The notes beneath the pieces were generated by a model, which saw only the letters and a list, made by a program, of their open reading frames with translations, was not told the origin of the DNA and did not search any database. A DNA stretch of 64,000 nucleotides from assembly GCA_020638675.1 (NCBI GenBank), contig JACKID010000002.1:1-64000 (forward strand), given 5' to 3'. The position numbers and the translations under genes are program-made. Shown piece after piece: positions 43,195 through 52,543 of this stretch; within the stretch, counting starts at the first letter, position 1, and each line of letters opens with the position of its first letter. This DNA comes from Planctomycetota bacterium (lineage in GTDB: Bacteria; Planctomycetota; UBA8742; UBA2392).

Positions 43195-44153
43195 CACGCC
43201 CGTGCCCACGACTGGATCAGCCACGCCTCGCCCTGCGGATAGAATTCGAACTCGTCAAACCCGGCCGGATAGAGCACCGTATCTCCCGCCTTCAGAACCG
43301 CAGGCTGCAGGTTGTCGCGGTCGCGGGCGGTGACTTCGCAGGTGCCGCCGAGACAGGTAAGCAGCGTGAAGCCCTGCCAGTCCTTGCTCTGGCGAAACGC
43401 CTTGCGAATGCGCAGGGAGCGCACGCCGAAGGGCCCGTCTTCCTGCAGCAACTCGTCTTCGCCTGACGTGCCGCGGACACCGGGCAGCAGCAGATCAATC
43501 TTCGCGGCCGCCAGCCCGGCCTCGACGTGCATCTCGCGCATCACCGGGCGGGGCAGATCCCACAGGCGGTAGGTGACAGCGCAATTCTGCTGGATCTCCA
43601 GCAGCGTCAGTCCCCCACCGATGGCATGCACCATGCCCGCTTCGTTGTAGAGGTAGTCGCCCCGCGACAGGTGGCGCGCGTTCATCAGTTCCAGCGGGTG
43701 GCCGCCGGTCAGCGACGCGGCGAATTCTTCAGCGCGGACTCCGGGCTTCAGGCCCTGGTAGATCACCGCCTCCGGCTCGCAATCCAGCACGATCCAGCAT
43801 TCGCTCTTGCCCCGCCGCACCAGTCGCCCGTTTTCGCGCACGTCGCTGGGGTGGTCCTGCACGCTCAGCGCCTCGGACGTGTCGAGGAACTTTACCGCCA
43901 GCGGGAAGTCCGGCAGGTCGTTCGCCGGCGCGAGCTCGCCCAGCAGCTCGTCACGGTGTGTGCCGACCAACTGGCGGATCGTCTGCCCGCGCCACTCGCC
44001 GTTGGCGACTACGCTGCAGGCATCCGGCATATCGGCCAGCTCAATCGTTTCGCCGGTGCCCTCCGGCAATTCGTCGGCGAGCAATTCGCCCAGCCGACGG
44101 CCTGCCCATGGCTTGGAAACGAGGGTGCGTTCGAATCGCAGCGGGTACGACAT
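43194..44153 (-). CDS. manA: Type I mannose-6-phosphate isomerase
   Basis: A 319-residue zinc enzyme that interconverts mannose 6-phosphate and fructose 6-phosphate in the cytoplasm. Zinc ligands appear as Gln99 and His101 (LSVQDHP), Glu118 (KSECW, where KPE is usual) and His176 (AGMVHAIGGG). QQNCAVTYRLWD and the small C-terminal domain complete the family pattern. The length is typical of compact bacterial forms. It is divergent from the gene at 44212. Confidence 0.92.
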   Translation of the reverse strand: MSYPLRFERTLVSKPWAGRRLGELLADELPEGTGETIELADMPDACSVVANGEWRGQTIRQLVGTHRDELLGELAPANDLPDFPLAVKFLDTSEALSVQDHPSDVRENGRLVRRGKSECWIVLDCEPEAVIYQGLKPGVRAEEFAASLTGGHPLELMNARHLSRGDYLYNEAGMVHAIGGGLTLLEIQQNCAVTYRLWDLPRPVMREMHVEAGLAAAKIDLLLPGVRGTSGEDELLQEDGPFGVRSLRIRKAFRQSKDWQGFTLLTCLGGTCEVTARDRDNLQPAVLKAGDTVLYPAGFDEFEFYPQGEAWLIQSWARA

Positions 44154-44211
44154 GCCCTCAAGTTAGCGTTCCCCGTATGGCAAGGCAAAGCGCACTCGTT
44201 AAGGTGTTGGT

Positions 44212-44838
44212 GTGACCGAGCAAGCGCCAAAACCGGTTTCGGAGGTTCCTCTGCTGTCAGCGCAGCCCGCGCCGCGCCGCGGGAACAATCTGCTGCTGCT
44301 GTTCATGCTTGCCTGCCTGACGGCGCTGGTCACCGGCGGCGTGCTGTACTGGATCGGCATCAACCGCGTGCCGCCTGACCCGCACGTCACGCAATGGCCG
44401 CAGGACATCCCGCCCGACAACTTCCACATGCCGCGCAGCAAGAGTGACTACGACGCGGCACTCGCGCACATGCAGGTGCTGGCCGACGCGATGGTCGAGT
44501 ACCACGACGGCTCCTCCGGCGGCGGGGTACGCTGGCCGAGCGCGCTGGATGAGTTGCAGATGTCCGGGCTGCTGGCACAGGACTACGACCTGCGCGGGTT
44601 ACTTTCCGGCGAGCCCATCGTCTATCAGCCGCAAATGCCCATCGGCCACGACCCGGAGCGCTGGGTCATGTGCTACGACGTCGAGATCGGCTGGCACCGC
44701 CAGCCCACAACCGGCTACGCGATCAACGGCCCGATCGCCGCGGCCGTGATCCTGGGCGACGGCACGGTAAAACTGATCGAGGGTGAGGACCTGGAAAAAT
44801 ACGGCGGGCTGAATTTTCAGGTGGGCGCCACGCGATGA
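44212..44838 (+). CDS. Single-pass membrane hypothetical protein
   Basis: A 208-residue protein with a proline-rich head, one membrane helix (about residues 27-50) and a C-terminal extracytoplasmic domain that resembles pseudopilin-like proteins ([35 protein letters not shown], then a globular region), though no prepilin cleavage site is clear. The start codon is GTG. Its final ATGA overlaps the thiS start, so it is translationally coupled to thiS-thiG, an unexpected neighbour. Confidence 0.72.
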   Translation: MTEQAPKPVSEVPLLSAQPAPRRGNNLLLLFMLACLTALVTGGVLYWIGINRVPPDPHVTQWPQDIPPDNFHMPRSKSDYDAALAHMQVLADAMVEYHDGSSGGGVRWPSALDELQMSGLLAQDYDLRGLLSGEPIVYQPQMPIGHDPERWVMCYDVEIGWHRQPTTGYAINGPIAAAVILGDGTVKLIEGEDLEKYGGLNFQVGATR

Positions 44839-45035
44839 AAGTCAGCGTAAACGGAAAACCGCATGAGCTTGCCGAGGGCACGACCCTCGCGCAGTTGATT
44901 GAGCAACTGGCACTGAAGACCGACCGCATCGCGACGGAACGCAACCTCGACGTCGTGCCCAAGGCCATGTACGCGCAGACGCAACTGGCCGACGGCGACA
45001 AGCTCGAGATCGTCACCTTCGTGGGCGGCGGATAA
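44835..45035 (+). CDS. thiS: Sulfur carrier protein ThiS
   Basis: A 66-residue beta-grasp protein of thiamine biosynthesis. It ends with the Gly-Gly pair needed for thiocarboxylation (VTFVGGG); [25 protein letters not shown] matches the family. It donates sulfur to ThiG for thiazole formation. Coupled to the upstream membrane gene by ATGA and followed 12 bases later by thiG. Confidence 0.95.
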   Translation: MKVSVNGKPHELAEGTTLAQLIEQLALKTDRIATERNLDVVPKAMYAQTQLADGDKLEIVTFVGGG

Positions 45036-45047
45036 GAAACGGGAACG

Positions 45048-45881
45048 ATGACTGCAACGGCCGCGGAACTCGACACACCGCTGAAGGTTGGAAACTACAG
45101 CTTCAACTCGCGTCTCTTCGTGGGCACGGGCAAGTACGCGACGTTTGAACTGATGCGCGATTGCCTCGAGGCCAGCGGCACTGAGTGTGTGACCGTCGCC
45201 GTGCGCCGCGTGAAGCTCGATGGCGCGCCTGCCGAAAACCTGCTGAGCTTTGTGGACGAGTCGAAGTACAAAATCCTGCCCAACACGGCCGGCTGCTTCA
45301 GCGCCGACGACGCAATCCGCACGGCGCATCTGTCACGCGAGGCACTGGGAACCGAACTGGTGAAGCTGGAAGTGCTGGCCGATCCCAAGACCCTGCTGCC
45401 CGAGCCGGTCGGCACGCTGGAAGCCTGCGACAAGCTGGTCAAGGAAGGCTTTACCGTGCTGGTCTACACGTCCGACGACCCGGTGATGGCGCGGCGGCTG
45501 GCCGACCTTGGCGTCGCGAGCGTAATGCCCGCGGGCTCGCCCATCGGCAGCGGCCAGGGCGTGCTGAACCCGAACAACATCCGGATCATCCTCGAGACCG
45601 TGCGCCCGGAGTTTAGGTTGCCGATCATCGTCGACGCGGGCGTCGGCACGGCCAGCGACGTCACAATCGCCATGGAACTGGGCGCCGACGGTGTACTGCT
45701 GAATACGGGCATCGCCCACGCACAGGACCCGCTGAGAATGGCATACGCCATGAAGGCTGGTATCGAAGCCGGGCGCCTCGCCTACCTCGCCGGCCGAATC
45801 CCGCGCAAGCTGTACGCCAACGCTTCCAGCCCCATGGAAGGCCGCATCGCCAGCACCAAAGACAGCATCCCCGGCGAGTAA
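45048..45881 (+). CDS. thiG: Thiazole synthase ThiG
   Basis: A 277-residue TIM-barrel enzyme that forms the thiazole phosphate of thiamine from deoxyxylulose 5-phosphate, dehydroglycine and ThiS-thiocarboxylate. The family N-terminus [20 protein letters not shown] is followed by the Schiff-base Lys106 in LVKLEVL and by [15 protein letters not shown] and [11 protein letters not shown]. All expected motifs are intact. It closes the thiS-thiG unit, followed by a strong palindrome. Confidence 0.96.
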   Translation: MTATAAELDTPLKVGNYSFNSRLFVGTGKYATFELMRDCLEASGTECVTVAVRRVKLDGAPAENLLSFVDESKYKILPNTAGCFSADDAIRTAHLSREALGTELVKLEVLADPKTLLPEPVGTLEACDKLVKEGFTVLVYTSDDPVMARRLADLGVASVMPAGSPIGSGQGVLNPNNIRIILETVRPEFRLPIIVDAGVGTASDVTIAMELGADGVLLNTGIAHAQDPLRMAYAMKAGIEAGRLAYLAGRIPRKLYANASSPMEGRIASTKDSIPGE

Positions 45882-45925
45882 CAAAAACAGGGACAGGCAC
45901 GCGTGCGTGCCTGTCCCTGTTTTTG
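45882..45925. terminator. Perfect 20-bp palindrome after thiG
   Basis: CAAAAACAGGGACAGGCACG (45882-45901) and its exact reverse complement (45906-45925) flank a four-base loop, directly after the thiG stop codon. It reads TTTTTGTTT on the + strand, so it can act as a terminator. The GGGACAGGCACG core resembles mobile REP-like palindromes known in other genomes. Confidence 0.85.
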
Positions 45926-45932
45926 TTTGCGG

Positions 45933-47441
45933 ATGCTTGTGGAAAACACCCGGACAGACGTGCTGATCGTTGGGGCGGGGCCTACTGGCCTTACGTTGGC
46001 TTGTTCGCTGGCGCGGGCGGGTGTGGGCTTTCATTTGATCGACAAGATCACGGAGCGCTCACCGTATTCTCGGGCGCTGGTGGTTCAGCTGCGCAGCCTG
46101 GAGATTTTCAACCAGCTTGGCATTGCCGACGGCCTGCTGCCCCAGGGCAACCAGGCCGGCAACGCAAAGCTGTTCGTGAAGCGCAAACTGAAGGTCGAGT
46201 TGCCGATCTTCGACGTGGCCTACAAGGGCTGCCGCTTTGACAAGGCACTGTTCATCGAGCAAGGCCGCACGGAGCACGCACTGGACGAATGCCTGGCAGC
46301 GCTCGGCAGCAAGGCCCACTTCGGGCATGAGTTGCTGAGTTTCGAGGAGACGGCCGACGGCGTCACTGCGCGCTGCAGAGGTGAAAACGAATACAGCGTC
46401 GAGGCAACGTACATCGTCGGCTGCGACGGCGCCCACAGCGCGGTGAGGCACGGCAAGGGCATCGCGTTCGAGGGTGCGGCCTATGCGCAGGACTTCATGC
46501 TGGTTGACCTCGACATCGAATGGGACCAGCCGCGCGACGCGTTCATGGCCTTCCAGGACCGCGACGGCTTCATGGCCCTGTTTCCCATGAAAGATCGCTC
46601 GAGACTCATCGCCGCTCGCGGGCGCTATCGCGAAGACGCGCCCGAGCCCACGCTCGACGATTTCCGCGAGGTGTTCCAACGCCTCGTGCCCTACGAGGCC
46701 GAGTTGTCCAACCCGGTCTGGCTCGCGCGCTTTCACCTGCACCACCGGATCGCTGAGCGTTTCCGCAGCGGGCGCGTGATGCTGGCCGGCGACGCGGCGC
46801 ACATCCACAGCCCGGTCGGCGGCCAGGGCATGAACACCGGCATCCAGGACGCCTGGAACCTCGGCTGGAAACTGGCGTGGGCGCTGAAGTCGCCGGCCAC
46901 GGCCGAGACGCTGCTGGAGTCGTACCATGAAGAGCGTCACCCGGTCGGCGAGTCGCTGCTGCGCACGACCGATGCGGCCTTCAACTTTGTCGCGGGGCAG
47001 GGCTGGTTCGCGAAAACAGCGCGGAGCTGGTTTGCACCCTGGGCGCTGCCGCTGGGTGCAAGCCTGCCGCCGATTCGCAACCGGGCGCGCTACCTCGTCA
47101 CGGAGCTCGGAATCAGCTACCACGGCAGCAGCCTGTGCGGCCCGGGCGGCGGCCACCCACGCCCGGGAGACCGCATGCCGGACTTCGAGATCGACGGCGA
47201 ATCGCTTCACGCCATGCTCGATCCGGTCAGGCCGACCGTGCTGTGCGTGGGCGACCTGCCGGCCGAGTCGTCCGACTGGAAGTCCATTCACTTGGCAGAG
47301 CCCACGGCCCATCATCGAGACCTGCTCGGGATCAAAGACGGCTGCTACTTCCTGATCCGCCCGGATGCGCACTTGGCAGCGCGCGGCGGAGGTAATCCCG
47401 AAATCGAGGCTGCACCACTGACGAAGCTCGCCCCGACATAG
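45933..47441 (+). CDS. FAD-dependent aromatic monooxygenase-type protein
   Basis: A 502-residue PHBH-fold flavoprotein. The N-terminal FAD motif is LIVGAGPTGLTLA (residues 10-22), the DG motif is YIVGCDGAHSAVR and the GD motif is VMLAGDAAHIHSPVGGQGMNTGIQDA. The C-terminal region, ending near AGGNPEIEAA, resembles the thioredoxin-like cap of hydroxylases in this group. It should hydroxylate an aromatic or polyketide compound with NAD(P)H; substrate unknown. The start at 45933 is chosen because the FAD motif must be near the N-terminus. Confidence 0.88.
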   Translation: MLVENTRTDVLIVGAGPTGLTLACSLARAGVGFHLIDKITERSPYSRALVVQLRSLEIFNQLGIADGLLPQGNQAGNAKLFVKRKLKVELPIFDVAYKGCRFDKALFIEQGRTEHALDECLAALGSKAHFGHELLSFEETADGVTARCRGENEYSVEATYIVGCDGAHSAVRHGKGIAFEGAAYAQDFMLVDLDIEWDQPRDAFMAFQDRDGFMALFPMKDRSRLIAARGRYREDAPEPTLDDFREVFQRLVPYEAELSNPVWLARFHLHHRIAERFRSGRVMLAGDAAHIHSPVGGQGMNTGIQDAWNLGWKLAWALKSPATAETLLESYHEERHPVGESLLRTTDAAFNFVAGQGWFAKTARSWFAPWALPLGASLPPIRNRARYLVTELGISYHGSSLCGPGGGHPRPGDRMPDFEIDGESLHAMLDPVRPTVLCVGDLPAESSDWKSIHLAEPTAHHRDLLGIKDGCYFLIRPDAHLAARGGGNPEIEAAPLTKLAPT

Positions 47442-47524
47442 ATCTTGGTGACCTGTGCGCGATTCGGGTTACAATAGCTGCGGGTGTCTGAAACGCCCCC
47501 GTGGACCCGAACGGGAGCTAAGCG

Positions 47525-47932
47525 ATGACGACCCGCAAGCCATTCGGAGTACCCCAGGAGACATGGGTAGACAAGCTGATCCGCGAAGCGGAACAGCGCG
47601 GCGAATTTGAGAACCTGCCCGGCAAGGGCAAGCCGATCAAGGGCCTCGACCGCCCCTGGTCGCTCGATGACTGGGCGCGCGACATGATCAAGCGCGAGGG
47701 CGTAAGCATCCTGCCGCCCGGGCTGCAACTGCGCCGCGACGTCGAACGCGAGCTGGAGCAGATGATGGACCTCGCGCTCGAGGAGGGTGTGCGGCGGGCG
47801 GTCGCCAAGCTGAACGACCACATCCGCGAAACCAACCGGCGCATCTTGGAAGGTCCGGCGTCGATGGTGAGACCGCTGGATGTCGAGGATGTTGTTGTGA
47901 AGTGGCGAGCGGCGAAAACGCGGCGCGGCTGA
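47525..47932 (+). CDS. DUF1992 (DnaJC28-like) protein
   Basis: A 135-residue protein. The DUF1992 pattern is evident: WVDKLIREAEQRGEFENLPGKGKPI, then LDRPWSLDDWARDMIKREGVSILPPGLQLRRDVERELE. The J-domain found in eukaryotic homologues is absent. Family function in bacteria is unknown. It converges with two small membrane proteins. Confidence 0.9.
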   Translation: MTTRKPFGVPQETWVDKLIREAEQRGEFENLPGKGKPIKGLDRPWSLDDWARDMIKREGVSILPPGLQLRRDVERELEQMMDLALEEGVRRAVAKLNDHIRETNRRILEGPASMVRPLDVEDVVVKWRAAKTRRG

Positions 47933-48280
47933 CTAGAACGCTGCTTCGGCCGCTGCTTTGTCTGCCGCTTCGTCCACGTCTTCGTCAGGCCGGCGTTTGT
48001 CGAGATGCTCGTGGAGTGAGTGCTTCACACGACGCTCCATGAGTTCGAGCACGACGATCACAACGAGAAAGTTGAGCGCGACCAGCGCCGCGTTGACGGA
48101 GCTTCGCGTCATCACCCCCACCAGCGGCGTGAGCGCGATCCCAAACACTCCGATCACGTTGATGACCTGCTTGTAGCCACGCAGGTTCGCCCGCAGGCGC
48201 CGCTCAGTGCGGTCCGCAACCGGCTGCTCCTGTAACAGCCTCTCGGCCGTCTTGCCGCTTTCGAGATAGGGCTGGGTCAT
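47933..48280 (-). CDS. Small two-helix membrane protein
   Basis: A 115-residue protein with a basic N-terminal region, two hydrophobic helices (about residues 42-58 and 66-82) and a long charged C-terminal tail (KHSLHEHLDKRRPDEDVDEAADK). The start at 48280 overlaps the end of the next gene by 4 bases. No family is recognised. The pair of overlapping small membrane proteins forms a mini-operon. Confidence 0.7.
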   Translation of the reverse strand: MTQPYLESGKTAERLLQEQPVADRTERRLRANLRGYKQVINVIGVFGIALTPLVGVMTRSSVNAALVALNFLVVIVVLELMERRVKHSLHEHLDKRRPDEDVDEAADKAAAEAAF

Positions 48281-48717
48281 GTTGCTCCCTCCGCCTTTTC
48301 CGCGCGCATCGCCGCGAGCTTGCGCTGATAGTCGGCCCGCGCGATCAGGTTGCGCCCCACTTCCGCCAGGCGACGCTGCTGCGAAAGCCACGCCCAGGCA
48401 AAGTTCGTCGCGCCCATGCTGACCAGCGCGCCCAGCATTGCCCAGTTGCCGACCAGCAGCCCGTCCTGGGTGCCGTCATAGGCATGATAGCACACAAGCA
48501 GCAATGTTGCCGAAAGCAGAATCAGGGCGCCGACGATCACGCCGGCAATCGCCGACATCCGGCGACTGCGCGCAATCAGCAAGTGCCCGCGCTGCTCGAG
48601 TTGGTCCGCATCCTCAAAGCTGGCCCGGATCGCATTCGCCTTCATGCGCGAGCGCGACTTCTCGACCGCGTCAGAGCCGCTTTCGGCATAGGGATCATTG
48701 GGCGAGACGTCCCGCAT
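48277..48717 (-). CDS. Membrane protein, coupled to the 48280 gene
   Basis: A 146-residue protein with two hydrophobic segments (about residues 55-77 and 88-110), the first starting MSAIAGVIVGALILLSAT, and a coiled basic C-terminal end (QQRRLAEVGRNLIARADYQRKLAAMRAEKA). It is the first gene of the pair and overlaps the second by ATGA, so the two products probably act together. Function unknown. Confidence 0.7.
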   Translation of the reverse strand: MRDVSPNDPYAESGSDAVEKSRSRMKANAIRASFEDADQLEQRGHLLIARSRRMSAIAGVIVGALILLSATLLLVCYHAYDGTQDGLLVGNWAMLGALVSMGATNFAWAWLSQQRRLAEVGRNLIARADYQRKLAAMRAEKAEGAT

Positions 48718-48761
48718 GCAGGCATGATACGCCCGCGCAGACACGTGACTGACAACAAACT

Positions 48762-49247
48762 CTAGCGAATGGTGGCGAGCAGGCGGCCTTGCTCGTCGCG
48801 GAAAATGACTTCGCCCTTGTCGTCCTTGACCGGGTAGGTCAGGCGAACGGGTGTACCGTAAGTCCACTCGTTCATGCGCTCATCGAGCTGGCGCTGCTCT
48901 TCGCCGAAGTCTTCGGACACGCTGGCGCCCTGGATGAGGACCGTTTCGCGCCGGTCGCCGGCTTCAATTACTAGCGTTGCGGAATCCATCCAGCGCAGGA
49001 CCGTTCCTTCCTGCGGTGCGGGCTCGTCGGTCGGCGTGGTGTAGGTGGACTTTCGTGGGCTTTCGGTCGTCTGGCCGGTGTCGGTCGACTCTCCGGCGCT
49101 GCCCTGCTTGCGCTCGCTTTCGTTTGCGCGCGGGTCTTCGCCGCGGCGGATGGCATCCAGCTCGGCCGGTGTGGGCTCGTAGCCCAGCACGGCCATGCAG
49201 CCGCTGGTGAGCAAGATCAGGCAAAGGCAGATCAGCGAACGAACCAT
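48762..49247 (-). CDS. Hypothetical lipoprotein
   Basis: A 161-residue lipoprotein; lipobox LTSGC (near residue 17) in MVRSLICLCLILLTSGC. The middle is a disordered, Ser/Thr/Glu-rich stretch (about 30-75), followed by a small beta domain (RETVLIQGASVSEDFGEEQRQ, VRLTYPVKDDKGEVIFRDEQGRLLATIR). The ATG at 49247 is preferred over the long upstream frame because it begins the signal peptide. Function unknown. Confidence 0.68.
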   Translation of the reverse strand: MVRSLICLCLILLTSGCMAVLGYEPTPAELDAIRRGEDPRANESERKQGSAGESTDTGQTTESPRKSTYTTPTDEPAPQEGTVLRWMDSATLVIEAGDRRETVLIQGASVSEDFGEEQRQLDERMNEWTYGTPVRLTYPVKDDKGEVIFRDEQGRLLATIR

Positions 49248-49341
49248 CCCGGAATGGTAACCCGCGCTTGTCACCGGACAAGCAGCCGCCAATGGAAACG
49301 ACGCCACAAAGGCGTCGTTTCGTAAGCGTGACTCCAGGCGA

Positions 49342-50778
49342 TCAGGCGCGGCGAAGGCGCGTGGCGATGACCACTCCACCCAGCACAGCGAGCAGCATCC
49401 AGAGAGTGCTGCCGCTTACATCGACCGCGCAGCCGCCACCGCCAGAACCAGCACCGCCTCCTGTTCCGCCCGTTCCGCCGGTGATGTTGGTGCCGAAGCC
49501 CGTCACCTGGATGCGGAAGGGCGCGCGCTCAGTCGAATCGCCGTGGGGAATCTCGATCACGGCTGAGCGCACACCGTTTGCCTGCGGGGTGAAGTTGATG
49601 GTGAACGTGGTCGTGCCGGCTGTCGTGAGCAGGTTGCTGTAGCCGGTCATGTTCAATGTGAAGTCCGGATCGCCCACCACCGTAGGCGTGCCCAGCGCCA
49701 GGTCTGCGCCCGGCTCGTATCCCCAGACGCTGACGTAGCCGACGTCGGCGTTGCACACGGTGATGGTCAGGCTGCCGCTCGACACCTGCCCGAAGTCTCG
49801 CGCGCCCGTTGCCGCGGCGTTCTCGGCGAGGTGCGTACCGATGTACGCCGGAGGTGGATTCGTGAAACTCGAGAAGAACGGACCGGCGTTGTCGCACACG
49901 CGAATCTGCGCCGCCTCGGCGATGCCTTCGCCGCTGAAGAGCAGCGTGAACGGGTTTGCGTTGAGCCCGTCATCCTGGCTGAACTCCAGCACACCGGCGT
50001 AGGTTCCGGGGTACCACGGATCAAAGGTCACTACAATCTCGGTCCCCGCGCCGGCCGCGAGGGTGGGGCTGAAGTTGGCGAGGTCGACGCTGAACTCATT
50101 CGCGCTGCTGACGAATGTCGGGGTGCCGAGGTGCAGATCGGGCGCACCGTACCCGGCGTCATTGTAGATCCACAGGCTGAGCGACGGCGCGGGCCCCGCG
50201 TCCAGCTTGCGCTTGCCGAATGCACGCCCGCTGACGACGGGCTGGTTGTGATACACGCGCGGGCCGCCGGGTGTACCCTCGTGGACGGCCGTATGGGCAA
50301 CCTGGCCGGATGATGTGCTGCCTGCAAAGTTGATGCGGAAGGCGGTCCACACACCCGGATAGCCCCACGGGTCCTCCTGCCACTGGAACGTGAGGGTGGC
50401 ACTGAAGCTCCCGCCCGACTGCGGCGCGAATGCGACCTTGAACGTGCTTGAGCTTCCGGCCGCAAGCAGCAGCGAGAAGCCCGTGGTGTCGAGCACGAAG
50501 TCGCTGCCGGTGATGGTCGGCGTAGTCAGGTAAAGGTCGCCTGCGTTGAACGCGCTGATCGCGCTCGTCACCTCGATGGTCAGCCACGCGCTCTGGGTTC
50601 CCGGCTGGCACGGCGCGAACACGCGCCCGAAATCGGCGGCGTCGTTGTCGGCCAGCGTTGCCACGGGCGCGCCGGCGGACAGCTCGTCGACTTGCAGATT
50701 CGGCAGGTATTGAAACGGCGGTATCGCGAACGTCGACGTCGCGCCGGCAAGCAGCAGCAACAGCATCAGGCTACGCAT
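49342..50778 (-). CDS. Secreted repeat protein with C-terminal sorting-type signal
   Basis: A 478-residue secreted protein. A signal peptide (about 1-18) is followed by three beta-rich repeats of about 110 residues, each with an acidic DFG-type motif (ADFGRVFAPC, ARDFGQVSSG) and a pattern like that of choice-of-anchor-D/ASPM-type extracellular domains. The end has a Gly-rich linker, Gly-Cys, a hydrophobic stretch (STLWMLLAVLGGVVIATRL) and a basic Arg-Arg tail, the plan of surface-sorting signals such as MYXO-CTERM or related classes. No matching sortase gene is seen here. Confidence 0.72.
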   Translation of the reverse strand: MRSLMLLLLLAGATSTFAIPPFQYLPNLQVDELSAGAPVATLADNDAADFGRVFAPCQPGTQSAWLTIEVTSAISAFNAGDLYLTTPTITGSDFVLDTTGFSLLLAAGSSSTFKVAFAPQSGGSFSATLTFQWQEDPWGYPGVWTAFRINFAGSTSSGQVAHTAVHEGTPGGPRVYHNQPVVSGRAFGKRKLDAGPAPSLSLWIYNDAGYGAPDLHLGTPTFVSSANEFSVDLANFSPTLAAGAGTEIVVTFDPWYPGTYAGVLEFSQDDGLNANPFTLLFSGEGIAEAAQIRVCDNAGPFFSSFTNPPPAYIGTHLAENAAATGARDFGQVSSGSLTITVCNADVGYVSVWGYEPGADLALGTPTVVGDPDFTLNMTGYSNLLTTAGTTTFTINFTPQANGVRSAVIEIPHGDSTERAPFRIQVTGFGTNITGGTGGTGGGAGSGGGGCAVDVSGSTLWMLLAVLGGVVIATRLRRA

Positions 50779-50979
50779 GGCCCCCTCCTCAGATCACATG
50801 CATCAACACAGTCGGCGCCAAGTCCCGATTGCGCGTGGGCGTGGGCGTACCATGAACGGAAAATGCTGGTCCCCTCGGCCCCGACTGCGACGGCTCCTCA
50901 ACCGTACGCAAGAGAATGCAAACACTGTGCCAAGGCGCAAACCGCGGCTTGTGGCCGTTCTTGCTACCCCACGGGAACA

Positions 50980-52437
50980 TCAGGCGTCACGCCCGTAGCG
51001 TAGCAGGTACTCCTCGATCCGGCATTTGCGGCGGGTAGAGTCGCTGGTCATGTAGCGGATCTTGCCGAATACCGGGCGCTCCGGGCCCCAGGCACGGTCG
51101 AACTGGCCGAGGCACCACATGATGCCGCTGTAGCTGTTGGGGTCGCGCCCATCGAGTGCGTACTTGTTGTTGAGGTGAATCATGAATTCCAGCGCCTGTT
51201 GCGGTGACTCGGTCCAGTGAAGAATCTTCTTGCCCCACAGCATGCGCAGGTAGTTGTGGATGCGTCCTTCGACCAGCAGTTGGCGCTGTGCCGCATTCCA
51301 GACTTCGTCGTGCGTCTGCGCGGTTTCGAACTGCTCCAGCGTGTAGACGTACGGACGCCTGTCGTGCGCGTGGCGGTTCAGCGTGATGCGCGCGAATTCC
51401 GGCAGGTTGTCAAAGCGGTCGTAGTCTTCAGGGTGCTTGTGGCACCACTGGAAGCCGAGTTCGCGCCACGTGACCACCTGGTCCATGAAGGCTTCGCCGC
51501 AATCGCTCATCCCCCACCAGCCGCGCCGTCCGTCAGTCTTGCCGGTCAGTCGGCCCGGCTCCCAGCCTTCGCGCCATGCAACGGCTTGTAGCACTTCGAA
51601 TGAACTCAGGTGACCGAAATGCAGCCAAGCGGAGATGCTGCTGGTGACGTCGTGATCCGGGTGGTTGCGGTCCTCTTCGTACGCTCCGAACTGGCGGTCG
51701 ACCCACGCATCGAGATGCACTTGCGCCGATTCCCAGCCGCCCTTCTGCTGAGCCGTTGGAACGCCGTGGTCAATGGGAAGCGCCGAGAGATCGGCGAGCG
51801 CCTCAAAATCGGCGGCGGGCCAGCGTTTCACAACGCCTGCTGGAATCTGAGCCTTCGGGAGTTCCAGCCCGCCAAGCGGCTGCTCCAGCGGCAATGCATC
51901 GAGATACGGCCGCAACTCCTTCTGAAGAAAACGCCGGAAGGAATGCGCGACGGTGAACGCACGCTCGGCCGCGCGCAGCGGCAGCAGCCCGTTGCTGTCC
52001 ACCTGTTCCAGCCGCACGGGCAGAGAATCAGCCGCAGCCTCGACCATGCGCGGCAGGAAGAAGCACGGGTACTCGTCTGTCACCACGGCGACGGCACTCT
52101 CGGCCAACGCAGTCAGCAGGCCTTTGCCCGCACCTGGCGTCGGCTCAACGTAAGGGTAGTAGGCCAGCGGCGATTCAAGGAAAGCGCGCGCATTCTCGCG
52201 CATCCCCTCGATCACGAACTGGTGAATACGGTCGTTCGCCCAGCGGTAGTCACAGCGCAGCGGCTCGAAAACCAGCACGCCGACACCGTGTTCGCGCGCC
52301 AGCTCGATCGCTCGCTGCAGCCCAAAATTGTAGCGCGGGCGGCGAGCCGCAATCAGCCAGTACAGCACGTACTGCCCGCCCGGGCTTGGCGGCGCGTCGT
52401 TGCAGGCCTTCACACGAATGACTGGCACTTTGTTCAT
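50980..52437 (-). CDS. Class II cyclobutane pyrimidine dimer photolyase
   Basis: A 485-residue DNA repair flavoenzyme that uses light to split cyclobutane pyrimidine dimers. The C-terminal half is diagnostic for class II: LRMLWGKKILHWTESPQQAL, LNNKYALDGRDPNSYSGIMW, then RPVFGKIRYMTSDSTRRKC. The N-terminal half has the antenna-type alpha/beta domain. Class II enzymes occur in archaea, eukaryotes and various bacteria. The 200-base gap upstream (50779-50979) holds no supported feature. Divergent from the gene at 52544. Confidence 0.93.
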   Translation of the reverse strand: MNKVPVIRVKACNDAPPSPGGQYVLYWLIAARRPRYNFGLQRAIELAREHGVGVLVFEPLRCDYRWANDRIHQFVIEGMRENARAFLESPLAYYPYVEPTPGAGKGLLTALAESAVAVVTDEYPCFFLPRMVEAAADSLPVRLEQVDSNGLLPLRAAERAFTVAHSFRRFLQKELRPYLDALPLEQPLGGLELPKAQIPAGVVKRWPAADFEALADLSALPIDHGVPTAQQKGGWESAQVHLDAWVDRQFGAYEEDRNHPDHDVTSSISAWLHFGHLSSFEVLQAVAWREGWEPGRLTGKTDGRRGWWGMSDCGEAFMDQVVTWRELGFQWCHKHPEDYDRFDNLPEFARITLNRHAHDRRPYVYTLEQFETAQTHDEVWNAAQRQLLVEGRIHNYLRMLWGKKILHWTESPQQALEFMIHLNNKYALDGRDPNSYSGIMWCLGQFDRAWGPERPVFGKIRYMTSDSTRRKCRIEEYLLRYGRDA

Positions 52438-52543
52438 TCCGGCGTTACACCCTGAGGCGGTACTTGTTCGGCGTGGCCTGGCGCACTAGCATGACGCGCC
52501 CCCAACGACAGAGCCAGTCGGCGAGACGATCTGGAGCCACGAC

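Noticed and set aside
47442..47524. Promoter with TACAAT upstream of the DUF1992 gene
   Set aside because: A -10-like hexamer is present, but no -35 at a suitable distance was found.
50789..50980. 63-codon minus-strand ORF in the photolyase upstream gap
   Set aside because: No ribosome site, no recognisable features and shadow-like composition.
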